A DNA stretch of 64,000 nucleotides. Source: Burkholderiaceae bacterium. GTDB taxonomy: Bacteria; Pseudomonadota; Gammaproteobacteria; Burkholderiales; Burkholderiaceae_B. Made by a program: the position numbers and the translations under genes. The stretch is taken from contig JAOATE010000073.1 in the NCBI GenBank assembly GCA_030158305.1, forward strand, positions 25,988-89,987, written 5' to 3'. Under the pieces are notes generated by a model. The model worked only from the letters and a program-made list of their open reading frames with translations, was not told where the DNA came from and made no database searches. Shown piece by piece: positions 29,387 through 38,255 of this stretch (position 1 is its first letter; every line of letters starts with the position of its first letter).

Positions 29387-30106
29387 ATGTCATCACTCAC
29401 TACTACCGTCAAAGCCATGGTGTTCGATACGTTCGGCTCCGTGGTTGACTGGCGCGGCAGCATCACGCGCGACCTGACCCGCTGGGGGCAAGAAAACGGC
29501 TTTGAAGCCGACTGGACTGCCTTTGCCGTCAAATGGCGCGGAATGTATCAGCCCTCAATGGAAGCTGTGCGCAGCGGCAAACGTCCCTGGACGATTCTCG
29601 ATGTGCTGCATCGTGAATCCCTCGAGATCCTGATCAAAGAGTTTGGTCTCGATGCGATGACCGAAGCACAACGCGTACATGTCAATAAGGTCTGGCACCG
29701 ACTCGATGGTTGGCCGGATTCGGTGGGCGGACTCACGCGTCTCAAAAGCAAATACATCATTGCGCCGTTATCGAACGGCAATATCTCTTTGCTGACCGAT
29801 ATCGCCAAGTACACCGGACTGCCCTGGGATCTCAATCTCTCCACCGAGGTGTTTCGCGCCTACAAGCCACAACCCCAATCCTATCTGGGTGTGTGCGCAG
29901 CCTTGCAACTTGAGCCCGGCGAAGTCATGATGTGCGCGGCCCATAACGATGACTTGTTGGCGGCGCGCAATGTTGGTCTCAAAACAGCGTTCTGGCCTCG
30001 TCCGACGGAACATGGTCCAGACCAGAAAACCAATCTGGTCGCGGCCCATGACTGGGATATCGTCGCCAAGGATATTCGCGATCTGGCGACCCAGATGGGC
30101 GTTTAA
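29387..30106 (+). CDS. Haloacid dehalogenase type II (HAD superfamily)
   Basis: 239 aa; VFDTFGSVVDWRGS, APLSNGNISLL, YKPQPQSYLGVC, MMCAAHNDDLLAARNVGLKTAF. Confidence 0.9.
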   Translation: MSSLTTTVKAMVFDTFGSVVDWRGSITRDLTRWGQENGFEADWTAFAVKWRGMYQPSMEAVRSGKRPWTILDVLHRESLEILIKEFGLDAMTEAQRVHVNKVWHRLDGWPDSVGGLTRLKSKYIIAPLSNGNISLLTDIAKYTGLPWDLNLSTEVFRAYKPQPQSYLGVCAALQLEPGEVMMCAAHNDDLLAARNVGLKTAFWPRPTEHGPDQKTNLVAAHDWDIVAKDIRDLATQMGV

Positions 30107-30124
30107 GTTTGCGCGTCCACTGGC

Positions 30125-30661
30125 TTAGCGCCAGATCTGCTGCTCTAGCGTGATCTGGCCTTTATCTGAGGAAACAAAGAGCTCGCCATCCTGAATATTG
30201 ACGTGCACGGTCATCGTGCGCTCAGCCCAGGCCGCGAGCTCTTTGGTTTGTTCTGAAGGTAAACACACAACCTTGAGGTTGCGTGTACGTGCCAATTTGT
30301 TTTGAATGGTGTCCCACCAGATCTTGCTGGTGTGCCCGCCATAGCAATAAATCACCACTTCGGTTGCACGCCCACAAGCTTTTAGAATCCGGCGTTCGTC
30401 TGGCTGTCCCACCTCGATCCAGAGATCGATGGCACCCGTCAGGTCTTTGCGCCAGAGGTCGGGCTCATCGGCATCGCTGATGCCTTTGGTAAACACCAGG
30501 TCCTCGTGAGCATTCAGGGCGAACGCCAAGAGGCGTACCATCATCCTTTCGTCTGTTTCAGAAGGATGACGCGCCAGCGTCAGAGTGTGACTCTCATAAT
30601 AGTGACGGTCTGAGTCCGCCACATTGAGTTCAGCTTTATAGATAGTCGCGCGCAGGGCCAT
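30125..30661 (-). CDS. YaeQ-family protein
   Basis: 178 aa; MALRATIYKAELNVADSDRHYYESHTLTLARHPSETDERMMVRLLAFAL. Confidence 0.92.
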   Translation of the reverse strand: MALRATIYKAELNVADSDRHYYESHTLTLARHPSETDERMMVRLLAFALNAHEDLVFTKGISDADEPDLWRKDLTGAIDLWIEVGQPDERRILKACGRATEVVIYCYGGHTSKIWWDTIQNKLARTRNLKVVCLPSEQTKELAAWAERTMTVHVNIQDGELFVSSDKGQITLEQQIWR

Positions 30662-30749
30662 AAGTCGTCTTAAAGTGCAGTCAGACGCTCGTGCGCCATG
30701 ACGGGAAGATCTGGATTATCCTTGATTACCCACTCATTAGTGAAATTTC

Positions 30750-31532
30750 ATGACAAACCCACAGATTGACGCCATTGCCCAGACCTTGTTGACGGCTCGC
30801 CGCAACCAGATACCCGCCGACTCAACCCCGTTTGACGGAAAGCTCCAGAACAGCGCTGAGGCCCTCGCCGTTCAGGACATCGTCCTCGCGGCACTCGCCC
30901 CCCAACAGACGCCCCTTTCCCGCCACTGGAAATCAGGTGGCCCCTCGCGCACGGGTGAGATTTTAAATACCCCTTTGTTGGATTCGGGAATTTGGAAAAG
31001 TCCCGCCCAAGCCGGTGCACACCCTTTTAATCTGCGGCTGATCGAAATCGAGATTGGGTTTAAAACCAAACACGCTGTCACACCTGCGGAGGCAGTCAAC
31101 ATGACCCAAGAACAAGGTCATGCGCTGATTGAAGCCTTTACCGTCACCATCGAGGTGGTCGACTCGCGCTGGCAACAAGGTAACGATACTGCTGCACTGT
31201 TAAAGCTCGCGGACATGCAATCCCATGGCGTGCTGGTCGTGGGGCAATGGCAACCCTATGGTGAGCAGGAAGCGCGCCGCGATTGGTCCAAACAGCGCTG
31301 CACGGTCAAAATTGGCGAACAAATGCCGCTGGAGTTCGTTGGCACCCACTCGATGCAAGATCCCCGCTGGGTGATCCCCTCCTGGGTCCGTCACGCCACA
31401 GCGGGCGGCCAAACCTTACCCGCGGGTGCGATCGTGACGACAGGCAGTTGGTCAGGCGTGCCTGCGGCACAGGCGGGTGATCTGGTGGTCGCCCAATTTG
31501 ACGGAATTGGGTCCGTATCGGTTCAACTCTGA
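30750..31532 (+). CDS. 2-keto-4-pentenoate hydratase/FAH-like family protein
   Basis: 260 aa; RHWKSGGPSRTG, FNLRLIEIEIGFK, LPAGAIVTTGSWSG. Confidence 0.82.
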   Translation: MTNPQIDAIAQTLLTARRNQIPADSTPFDGKLQNSAEALAVQDIVLAALAPQQTPLSRHWKSGGPSRTGEILNTPLLDSGIWKSPAQAGAHPFNLRLIEIEIGFKTKHAVTPAEAVNMTQEQGHALIEAFTVTIEVVDSRWQQGNDTAALLKLADMQSHGVLVVGQWQPYGEQEARRDWSKQRCTVKIGEQMPLEFVGTHSMQDPRWVIPSWVRHATAGGQTLPAGAIVTTGSWSGVPAAQAGDLVVAQFDGIGSVSVQL

Positions 31533-31570
31533 CGTTTAAACAGGGGTGTTCGTGCCGGCCAAGCCAAAAT

Positions 31571-33199
31571 TTGTGTATCGTTCACCCTATGATCCACATT
31601 ACCGAATTACGTCTACCGCTCGAACACTCTGAGGATGCGTTACACACCGCTATTCTCGAGCGGCTTGCCATCGCGCCTGAGCAACTGCTGTCCTTTGAAA
31701 TCTTTAAACGCAGTTACGATGCGCGCAAGAAAAGTGCACTCACTTTTATCTATACCGTCGATGTCAAAGTCACTGAACCTGAGTCGCTATTAAAAAAATT
31801 TAGTGGTGACCCGCATATTCGTCCAACGCCTGACACTGACTATAAATTCGTCTTACCCGCGGCGTATGTGACCAAGCAGGCGCGTCCTCGCCCTGTGGTG
31901 ATTGGCTTTGGTCCCTGTGGCATTTTTGCGGCGCTGTTGTTGGCGCAGATGGGCTTAAAACCGATTGTGCTGGAGCGCGGCAAAGCGGTACGCGAACGCA
32001 CGCAGGACACTTGGAAACTCTGGCGTAAAAATATACTCAATCCCGAATCAAACGTGCAGTTTGGCGAAGGCGGAGCCGGGACGTTCTCTGACGGCAAGCT
32101 CTGGAGCCAGATTAAAGACCCAAAGTTTTACGGTCGCAAAGTCATCCGAGAGTTTGTCAAAGCAGGTGCGCCCGAAGAAATCCTGTACGTCGCCAAACCG
32201 CATATCGGTACCTTTCGTCTGGTCGGTGTGGTTGAAAAAATGCGAGAAGAAATCATCGCGTTGGGCGGAGAGATTCGTTTTTCGCAAAAAGTCGTCGGTT
32301 TCGAGATCGAACAGCAGCAAATTCGCGCTGTTCAACTCGAAAGCGGCGAAGTACTGGCGGCTGATCATGTCATCGTCGCACTCGGACATAGCGCCCGTGA
32401 CACCTTTAAGGTCTTGCATGATGCTGGCGTCTATATGGAAGCCAAACCGTTTTCAGTCGGTTTTCGGATCGAGCATCCACAATCTTTGATTGATCGCGCG
32501 CGCCTCGGACCCTACGCAGGCAACACGCTTATCGGCGCTGCGGACTACAAGCTCGTGCATCATGCCAGCAATGGTCGAGCCGTCTACAGTTTCTGCATGT
32601 GCCCAGGAGGTACTGTCGTGGCCGCAACCTCTGAGCCCAATCGTGTCGTCACAAACGGCATGAGCCAGTACTCACGCAACGAGCGCAACGCCAACGCGGG
32701 CATTGTGGTCGGCATCACACCCGAAGATTATCCAGGCGGGCCGCTTGCAGGCCTCGACTTTCAACGACAAATCGAATCGCACGCCTATGTCTTGGGCGGC
32801 AGCAACTACGAGGCGCCCGGCCAACTAGTGGGTGACTTTTTGATGGGTCGCGCCTCGACTGAACTCGGGAGCGTGATCCCCTCTTACAAGCCTGGCGTTC
32901 ACTTGACAGACTTGGCGACCAGCCTGCCTGACTATGCCATCGAAGCCATCCGCGAGGCGATTCCTGCCTTTGAAAAACAAATTAAAGGCTTTTCCATGCA
33001 CGATGCCATCTTGACTGGCGTGGAGACCAGAACGTCCTCCCCCTTAAGGATGACACGTGGAGCGGACTTCCAAAGTCTCAATGTCAAAGGCCTATATCCC
33101 GCAGGTGAAGGGGCTGGCTATGCAGGCGGTATTTTGTCCGCAGGCGTCGATGGGATTCGCGTAGCCGAGGCCTTAGCTCTCAGCTACGTGTCCGATTAG
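31571..33199 (+). CDS. FAD-dependent dehydrogenase (COG2509-type)
   Basis: 542 aa; VVIGFGPCGIFAALLLAQMGLKPIVLERGKAVRERTQDT; GEGAGYAGGILSAGVDGIRVAEALA. Confidence 0.9.
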   Translation: MCIVHPMIHITELRLPLEHSEDALHTAILERLAIAPEQLLSFEIFKRSYDARKKSALTFIYTVDVKVTEPESLLKKFSGDPHIRPTPDTDYKFVLPAAYVTKQARPRPVVIGFGPCGIFAALLLAQMGLKPIVLERGKAVRERTQDTWKLWRKNILNPESNVQFGEGGAGTFSDGKLWSQIKDPKFYGRKVIREFVKAGAPEEILYVAKPHIGTFRLVGVVEKMREEIIALGGEIRFSQKVVGFEIEQQQIRAVQLESGEVLAADHVIVALGHSARDTFKVLHDAGVYMEAKPFSVGFRIEHPQSLIDRARLGPYAGNTLIGAADYKLVHHASNGRAVYSFCMCPGGTVVAATSEPNRVVTNGMSQYSRNERNANAGIVVGITPEDYPGGPLAGLDFQRQIESHAYVLGGSNYEAPGQLVGDFLMGRASTELGSVIPSYKPGVHLTDLATSLPDYAIEAIREAIPAFEKQIKGFSMHDAILTGVETRTSSPLRMTRGADFQSLNVKGLYPAGEGAGYAGGILSAGVDGIRVAEALALSYVSD

Positions 33200-33213
33200 G
33201 TGAACAACGAGTC

Positions 33214-34068
33214 ATGAAACGTGTCGTGCGGCGCACGGACTTTGATGCCACGCTTGGCTACGAATATCCCACACACTTACGCGAAAGCATCTCGGATCTA
33301 CCCAGCACACCAGGTGTTTATATTTTTCACGGTGAGTCTGGTGACTTGCCGTTATATATCGGAAAAAGCGTCAACATCCGCTCGCGCGTGATGTCTCATC
33401 TGCGGACTGCTGATGAAGCACGCATGCTCAAGCAAACCGAAAAAATCACCTGTATCCGTACAACGGGCGAAATCGGTGCGTTGTTACTGGAAGCCAGATT
33501 GATTAAAGAGCAGCAACCGCTCTTTAATCAAAAATTACGCCGTAGCCGACAGATGTGCTCGCTGCGTATTGACGGTGACAAACCCGAAGTGGTCTATTCG
33601 AATCAAATCGACTTTTCTAACACCCCTGATTTGTATGGTTTATATGCGAGTCGGCATGCCGCACTTGAAGCACTCAAAAATATTGCTGATGAACAACGGC
33701 TATGCTTGAGCGTGCTTGGCCTTGAAAAACTTTCGGGTGATCGACCCTGTTTTCGGGCGATGCTCAATCGCTGCGCGGGGGCCTGTCATGGCAAGGAAAC
33801 GCACGCAGCACATCGCGGGCGACTTCTTGACAGCCTCTCCCACAGTCGAGTCATTTGCTGGCCCTATTCAGGCGCGATCGGCTTGATCGAAACCTTGGAT
33901 GACGAGACACAGATTCATGTCGTCAAAAACTGGTTTTATCTGGGGAGTGTTGCAACTGTAGAGCAAGCGCGTACTCTGCATTTGACAGCACCCGGCTTTG
34001 ATAGTGATGGCTACAAAATTTTATGCAAACCCATCTTGAACGGCTCTGCGCAAATCATTGAGCTTTAA
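33214..34068 (+). CDS. cho: Cho-type excinuclease (UvrC N-terminal GIY-YIG paralogue)
   Basis: 284 aa; GVYIFHGESGDLPLYIGKSVNIRSRVMSHL; C-x14-C-x7-C-x3-C region; no UvrC C-terminal nuclease/HhH. Confidence 0.85.
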   Translation: MKRVVRRTDFDATLGYEYPTHLRESISDLPSTPGVYIFHGESGDLPLYIGKSVNIRSRVMSHLRTADEARMLKQTEKITCIRTTGEIGALLLEARLIKEQQPLFNQKLRRSRQMCSLRIDGDKPEVVYSNQIDFSNTPDLYGLYASRHAALEALKNIADEQRLCLSVLGLEKLSGDRPCFRAMLNRCAGACHGKETHAAHRGRLLDSLSHSRVICWPYSGAIGLIETLDDETQIHVVKNWFYLGSVATVEQARTLHLTAPGFDSDGYKILCKPILNGSAQIIEL

Positions 34069-35160
34069 TTAAAGCTCTGGCGTCAAGGCAACGTTGTTGA
34101 GTTTGTTCAGCGTTTCGGGCCACTGACGTTTTTGAGCGGACTGTAGCAACACTCGCCCCCAAGACATCCAAGCATCCCAACCAATTCGCTTGTCCCAAGA
34201 GTTACCCCAACTGGCCGCTATTTGCACACCGGCCTCTGCATACTGACGACCCAGATCAAAGTTGCGCTCCGTCATATGGAGCTGCGACAACACCATATAG
34301 GGCTCGGCCACCCAAGGGTTGAGCTTGATGGCTTGCTCAAGCACCGCCGCCGTCGCCGTCGGAGACATCAGTGGCTGACTTTGTTGCATGACCGACCAAT
34401 ACAGCGCCGCGGCAGCAGCTTCGTCACCAGGCGCCATGACCTGACGGCCATGATCAAACACGGGAGGCTGTGGCAACTCATTTTTTAATGCCGGATGTTG
34501 CAAAAAATTGCCTAAGCGCGAAATCTGACCCCACCGATAGGTCGTGGGACGCATGGGACCTGGCCAAAGCGCTGCGGCCCAATGCTGTTGAGCAGGCTGA
34601 GCTTTGTAATCGGGATAGCCCATATAAATATCATCTTGCCAGCTGTACCATTGCTCGCAGATATCCGCCATGCTGACGACGATAAAAGCTGCCACATCAC
34701 GTGCAGGCAAGACAAAAGGCGCACCTTGCAGCTTGATGATCAAACTGCCATCGTCCTTCAAGTTGCCTTTGAATAGTTCCCCCAGAAACTCAGTGCGCGA
34801 CATGACACAAAACAAATGGATCAGCCGCTCCGCATCCTCACCGACAGCCTCTTGCAGGCGACCCCGTTCGCTTTTTGGATCGAACTTCATGAGATCGACG
34901 TGGGCGTTTCCATATACGCTGTGCAAGAGCCCAAGCTGACGCACATGCTTGGGTTGCTGCCACAGTGTCAACGTCCGTGTCACACCGATCAGATGATGCC
35001 GAAAAGTACCGGCCTTGTGCCAATCCTGGCCAACACCTCGACCCAGCACCAAGGGCATCACCGGACCGAGATCGGGGTCGTGCTGCAACCACTCCTCGTC
35101 CAGCAGGCTGATTGCCCGAGCAAGTTGAGACGGATCAAGGGTCGGCAAAAGCGTGGTCAT
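34069..35160 (-). CDS. DUF6817-like (HD-related) N-terminal domain with C-terminal TPR-like region, unknown function
   Basis: 363 aa; FRHHLIGVTRTLTLWQQPKHVRQLGLLHSVYGN; C-terminal AVLEQAIKLNPWVAEPYMVLSQLHMTERNFDLGRQYAEAGVQIA. Confidence 0.65.
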   Translation of the reverse strand: MTTLLPTLDPSQLARAISLLDEEWLQHDPDLGPVMPLVLGRGVGQDWHKAGTFRHHLIGVTRTLTLWQQPKHVRQLGLLHSVYGNAHVDLMKFDPKSERGRLQEAVGEDAERLIHLFCVMSRTEFLGELFKGNLKDDGSLIIKLQGAPFVLPARDVAAFIVVSMADICEQWYSWQDDIYMGYPDYKAQPAQQHWAAALWPGPMRPTTYRWGQISRLGNFLQHPALKNELPQPPVFDHGRQVMAPGDEAAAAALYWSVMQQSQPLMSPTATAAVLEQAIKLNPWVAEPYMVLSQLHMTERNFDLGRQYAEAGVQIAASWGNSWDKRIGWDAWMSWGRVLLQSAQKRQWPETLNKLNNVALTPEL

Positions 35161-35205
35161 GCGTCGTGTCCTAAATGATGTCGGTATAAGAAGTGAAGAA
35201 TCAGC

Positions 35206-36666
35206 TTAGTGTGCCGCGGCGGGCCGGGACAGCACACGACCCGGTCTTGCACCTGTTGCCTTGCCCTGATCCCAGACCACTGCGCCATTGACGATCACTG
35301 TGTTGATCCCGCGCGCCATCGCGATCGGATTTTCGTAGGTCGCGACTTCATCGACCGTTTCTTCGTTAAACAAAGTCAAATCTGCGAAAGCGCCTTCTTT
35401 CAAGACACCACGATCTGTCAGGCCAAAGTTAACAGCCGTCAGACCCGTCATTTTGTGCACGGCTGTTTCAAGTGAAAAAAGACCCAGACCGCGCCGATAG
35501 TGACCGAGCACACGGGGGAAGGTAGACCACAAGCGTGGATGCGGCGAAGCGTCGTGCGGCAAACCATCCGAACCAATCATCGTGGGAGCGAACTGCATGA
35601 TTTTCTGGACATCGCCTTCATCCATCCGGAAATAGATGGCGCCGGCAGGCAACAGGCGCTCAACCGCCTCTTCTTGCGTGACACCCATTTTCTCTGCGAT
35701 CTTGTCCAGATCCTGACCTGCATATTCAGGCAAGGATTTCGACCAAGTCACAATCACGCGTGCAGAAGTAATCGCCCGACTCATCGACAATACTGTGGAA
35801 CCTGCTGTGTAAGGGTAGCAATCCAGACAAATTGGCTGCTTGGCCATACTCTTGCGAATGAACTCGAGCGTCTCGTCTGAACGACCGTAATTTTTCGCAC
35901 CGATCACCTTGTGATGAGAAATCACGACCGGCACGTCCACTTCGCGACCAATGCGAAACGTCTCCTCTAGCGAGTCCATCACGCCATCCGCTTCATCGCG
36001 CATATGTGTGCAATACAAACCGTTGTATTCCTTCAAGGGGCGACAAATCTCGATGACTTCCTCGGTGGGAGCTGCGACAGCAGGCTCGTAAAACAAACCT
36101 GTTGATACACCAATCGCACCGGCTTGCATGGCCTCCACTACAAGCTCACGCATCTGCTCGATCTGAGCAGGCGTTGCAGGCTTTTCCAAATCATCCATGG
36201 TCGCAACCCGCAAGGTGGTATGACCCACCAGCATGGCGCGATTGGTCGTTGACGGTTCGGCGCGCAAAGCATCTAAATATTCTTTGAAGCTTCGGTATTT
36301 AAACCAATGCCCCACATCATCCAGCAAGTTGAGCGGAGGCGTCACAGGGTCAGGAATCGGACGTGGCATCGGCGCGAGCGACACTCCGCAATTGCCGCCA
36401 ATAATCGTGGTCACACCTTGACTGACCTTTGGTGTCATCTCAGGACTCGAGAGCATCATCCGATCGTCGTGCGTATGCGCATCGATGAAACCAGGTGCCG
36501 CGACCTGACCCTTTAAGTCGATTTCCTGCTTTCCCGTGCAAGCTGAGAGATCGCCAATCTTGGCAATGCGATCACCATTGATACCAATATCGCCTGTAAA
36601 TCGGTCCGCACCTGTGCCATCGACCACGGTGGCATTTTTAATCAGCAAATCAAACTGTGTGCTCAT
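35206..36666 (-). CDS. D-aminoacylase / N-acyl-D-amino-acid deacylase-family amidohydrolase
   Basis: 486 aa; GFIDAHTHDDRMML, GGNCGVSLAPMPRP, YCTHMRDEADG, VISHHKV. Confidence 0.92.
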   Translation of the reverse strand: MSTQFDLLIKNATVVDGTGADRFTGDIGINGDRIAKIGDLSACTGKQEIDLKGQVAAPGFIDAHTHDDRMMLSSPEMTPKVSQGVTTIIGGNCGVSLAPMPRPIPDPVTPPLNLLDDVGHWFKYRSFKEYLDALRAEPSTTNRAMLVGHTTLRVATMDDLEKPATPAQIEQMRELVVEAMQAGAIGVSTGLFYEPAVAAPTEEVIEICRPLKEYNGLYCTHMRDEADGVMDSLEETFRIGREVDVPVVISHHKVIGAKNYGRSDETLEFIRKSMAKQPICLDCYPYTAGSTVLSMSRAITSARVIVTWSKSLPEYAGQDLDKIAEKMGVTQEEAVERLLPAGAIYFRMDEGDVQKIMQFAPTMIGSDGLPHDASPHPRLWSTFPRVLGHYRRGLGLFSLETAVHKMTGLTAVNFGLTDRGVLKEGAFADLTLFNEETVDEVATYENPIAMARGINTVIVNGAVVWDQGKATGARPGRVLSRPAAAH

Positions 36667-36717
36667 CTTTTACAACTCCAGATAGATTGAAACCTGCGGT
36701 ACGCTTGACACAACTTC

Positions 36718-38127
36718 TCACGCTGCGATCTTGGCGCCCTTGTCACCCAAATCCCAGAACAAGCCTGCCATCAACTGCAGAGACTCGCGGGCGACTGAGC
36801 CCAGCATATGTTCATTTGGAGCGTGCTGGGAACATGCCGCATAAGAGTGCGGCACCCATACAGTGGGTAAAGCCAGAATTTTTGAAAAAGCGTCATTGGG
36901 CAAGGTCCCGCCTAAATTCGGCAAGACATCGACTTCTTTGCCGGTTGTCTGCGTAATGGAGGCAGCCGCCATTTTGACCCAGGCATTATCAGGATCCAGA
37001 CGAGTGGCTTCGGCGGCTTCGCCACGACTGGGCAGGGCCTCAACATCCGTAAAACCATGCGCATCCAGGTGGTCGCGAATATGCTTTAAAAAGTTTTGGT
37101 TGTCACTGCCCACAACATAACGCAACTGACAGAACGCAACGGCATAACCTGGAATAGCGTTAACAGGCGCATCTGGATTGCCTGTTTTAAACGCGAGCGT
37201 TTCAAAGGTATTCCACGCAAATACGCGCTCAGTCGGTGTCAAGCCGGGTTCAGCCCAATCCGGATCGATTTCAGGATCGTTCGGACCACCGCCCACCTGA
37301 ATGTTGGCCAAGGCACGACGCACATTGTCAGGCAACGAACTCGGCAACAATTTTGGCACCAAAATGCGACCCTTGGGATCGACCATTGAGGCGATCGCAT
37401 GCGCCAGTCGGATACCCGGATTTTTAAGCAAACCGCCCCAGTTGCCGGAGTGATGACCACCTTCACGCACGTTCAGGCGCAGTTCAAAATTAAACGCGCC
37501 GCGCGAGCCCAAGAAAAGGGTTGGACGCGAGGCCGACACGCGCGGACCATCAGATGCCAGGAATAAATCAGCTTTGAGTAAATCACCGTGCAGCGTACAC
37601 ATCTCGCGCAAACCTGGTGAGCCCATTTCCTCGCCCATCTCGATGAGCAAGGTCACGTTGTAGCCCAGCTTCCCCTGACGTGCGGTGATCACTTGCTCGA
37701 GTGCGGCGAGGTTGATGGTGTGTTGACCTTTATTGTCTGCCGTGCCGCGACCATACCAACGGTCGCCGCGAATATTCAACGTCCAAGGTGCGAGTCCTTC
37801 GTGCCATTGCGGAGCGTAGCCGCGCACCACGTCACCATGGCCATAGGTCAAGACAGTAAAGTTTGCTTCAGGCTCGGTGCGACTCGCGACCAAGAAAGGT
37901 GCGCCACCCTCGATCGGATTCGGGACGATTTTGCAGTCGAAACCGAGCTTGACTAGAAGCGGCGAGAGCTCTTCGGTGAGGTATGCGGTCAGTACAGGTA
38001 TCTTTCCAGGCTCCTGACTTTCAGTCGGAATCGCGACTCGGCGCTCAAGCGTCGTTTGGAATTGACCCTGATCAAAATAGGCGGTGGCTAAATCAATGGC
38101 TTGCTGACGGCTCATGGGTGTGCTCAC
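36718..38127 (-). CDS. M20-family metallopeptidase
   Basis: 469 aa; VLTYGHGDVV, WYGRGTADNKGQHTINLAAL, IEMGEEMGSPGL. Confidence 0.92.
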   Translation of the reverse strand: MSTPMSRQQAIDLATAYFDQGQFQTTLERRVAIPTESQEPGKIPVLTAYLTEELSPLLVKLGFDCKIVPNPIEGGAPFLVASRTEPEANFTVLTYGHGDVVRGYAPQWHEGLAPWTLNIRGDRWYGRGTADNKGQHTINLAALEQVITARQGKLGYNVTLLIEMGEEMGSPGLREMCTLHGDLLKADLFLASDGPRVSASRPTLFLGSRGAFNFELRLNVREGGHHSGNWGGLLKNPGIRLAHAIASMVDPKGRILVPKLLPSSLPDNVRRALANIQVGGGPNDPEIDPDWAEPGLTPTERVFAWNTFETLAFKTGNPDAPVNAIPGYAVAFCQLRYVVGSDNQNFLKHIRDHLDAHGFTDVEALPSRGEAAEATRLDPDNAWVKMAAASITQTTGKEVDVLPNLGGTLPNDAFSKILALPTVWVPHSYAACSQHAPNEHMLGSVARESLQLMAGLFWDLGDKGAKIAA

Positions 38128-38255
38128 AGGAAAAAGTGTTGCACAAGCTTAAAGCTTGGCACCGAATCGCACAACCTCGCCTTTAACCCGATATTTTGAG
38201 TCATTTAAAGTGGATAATAAGGAAAAAATAACCCCTAGACAGACAAGACTCACGC

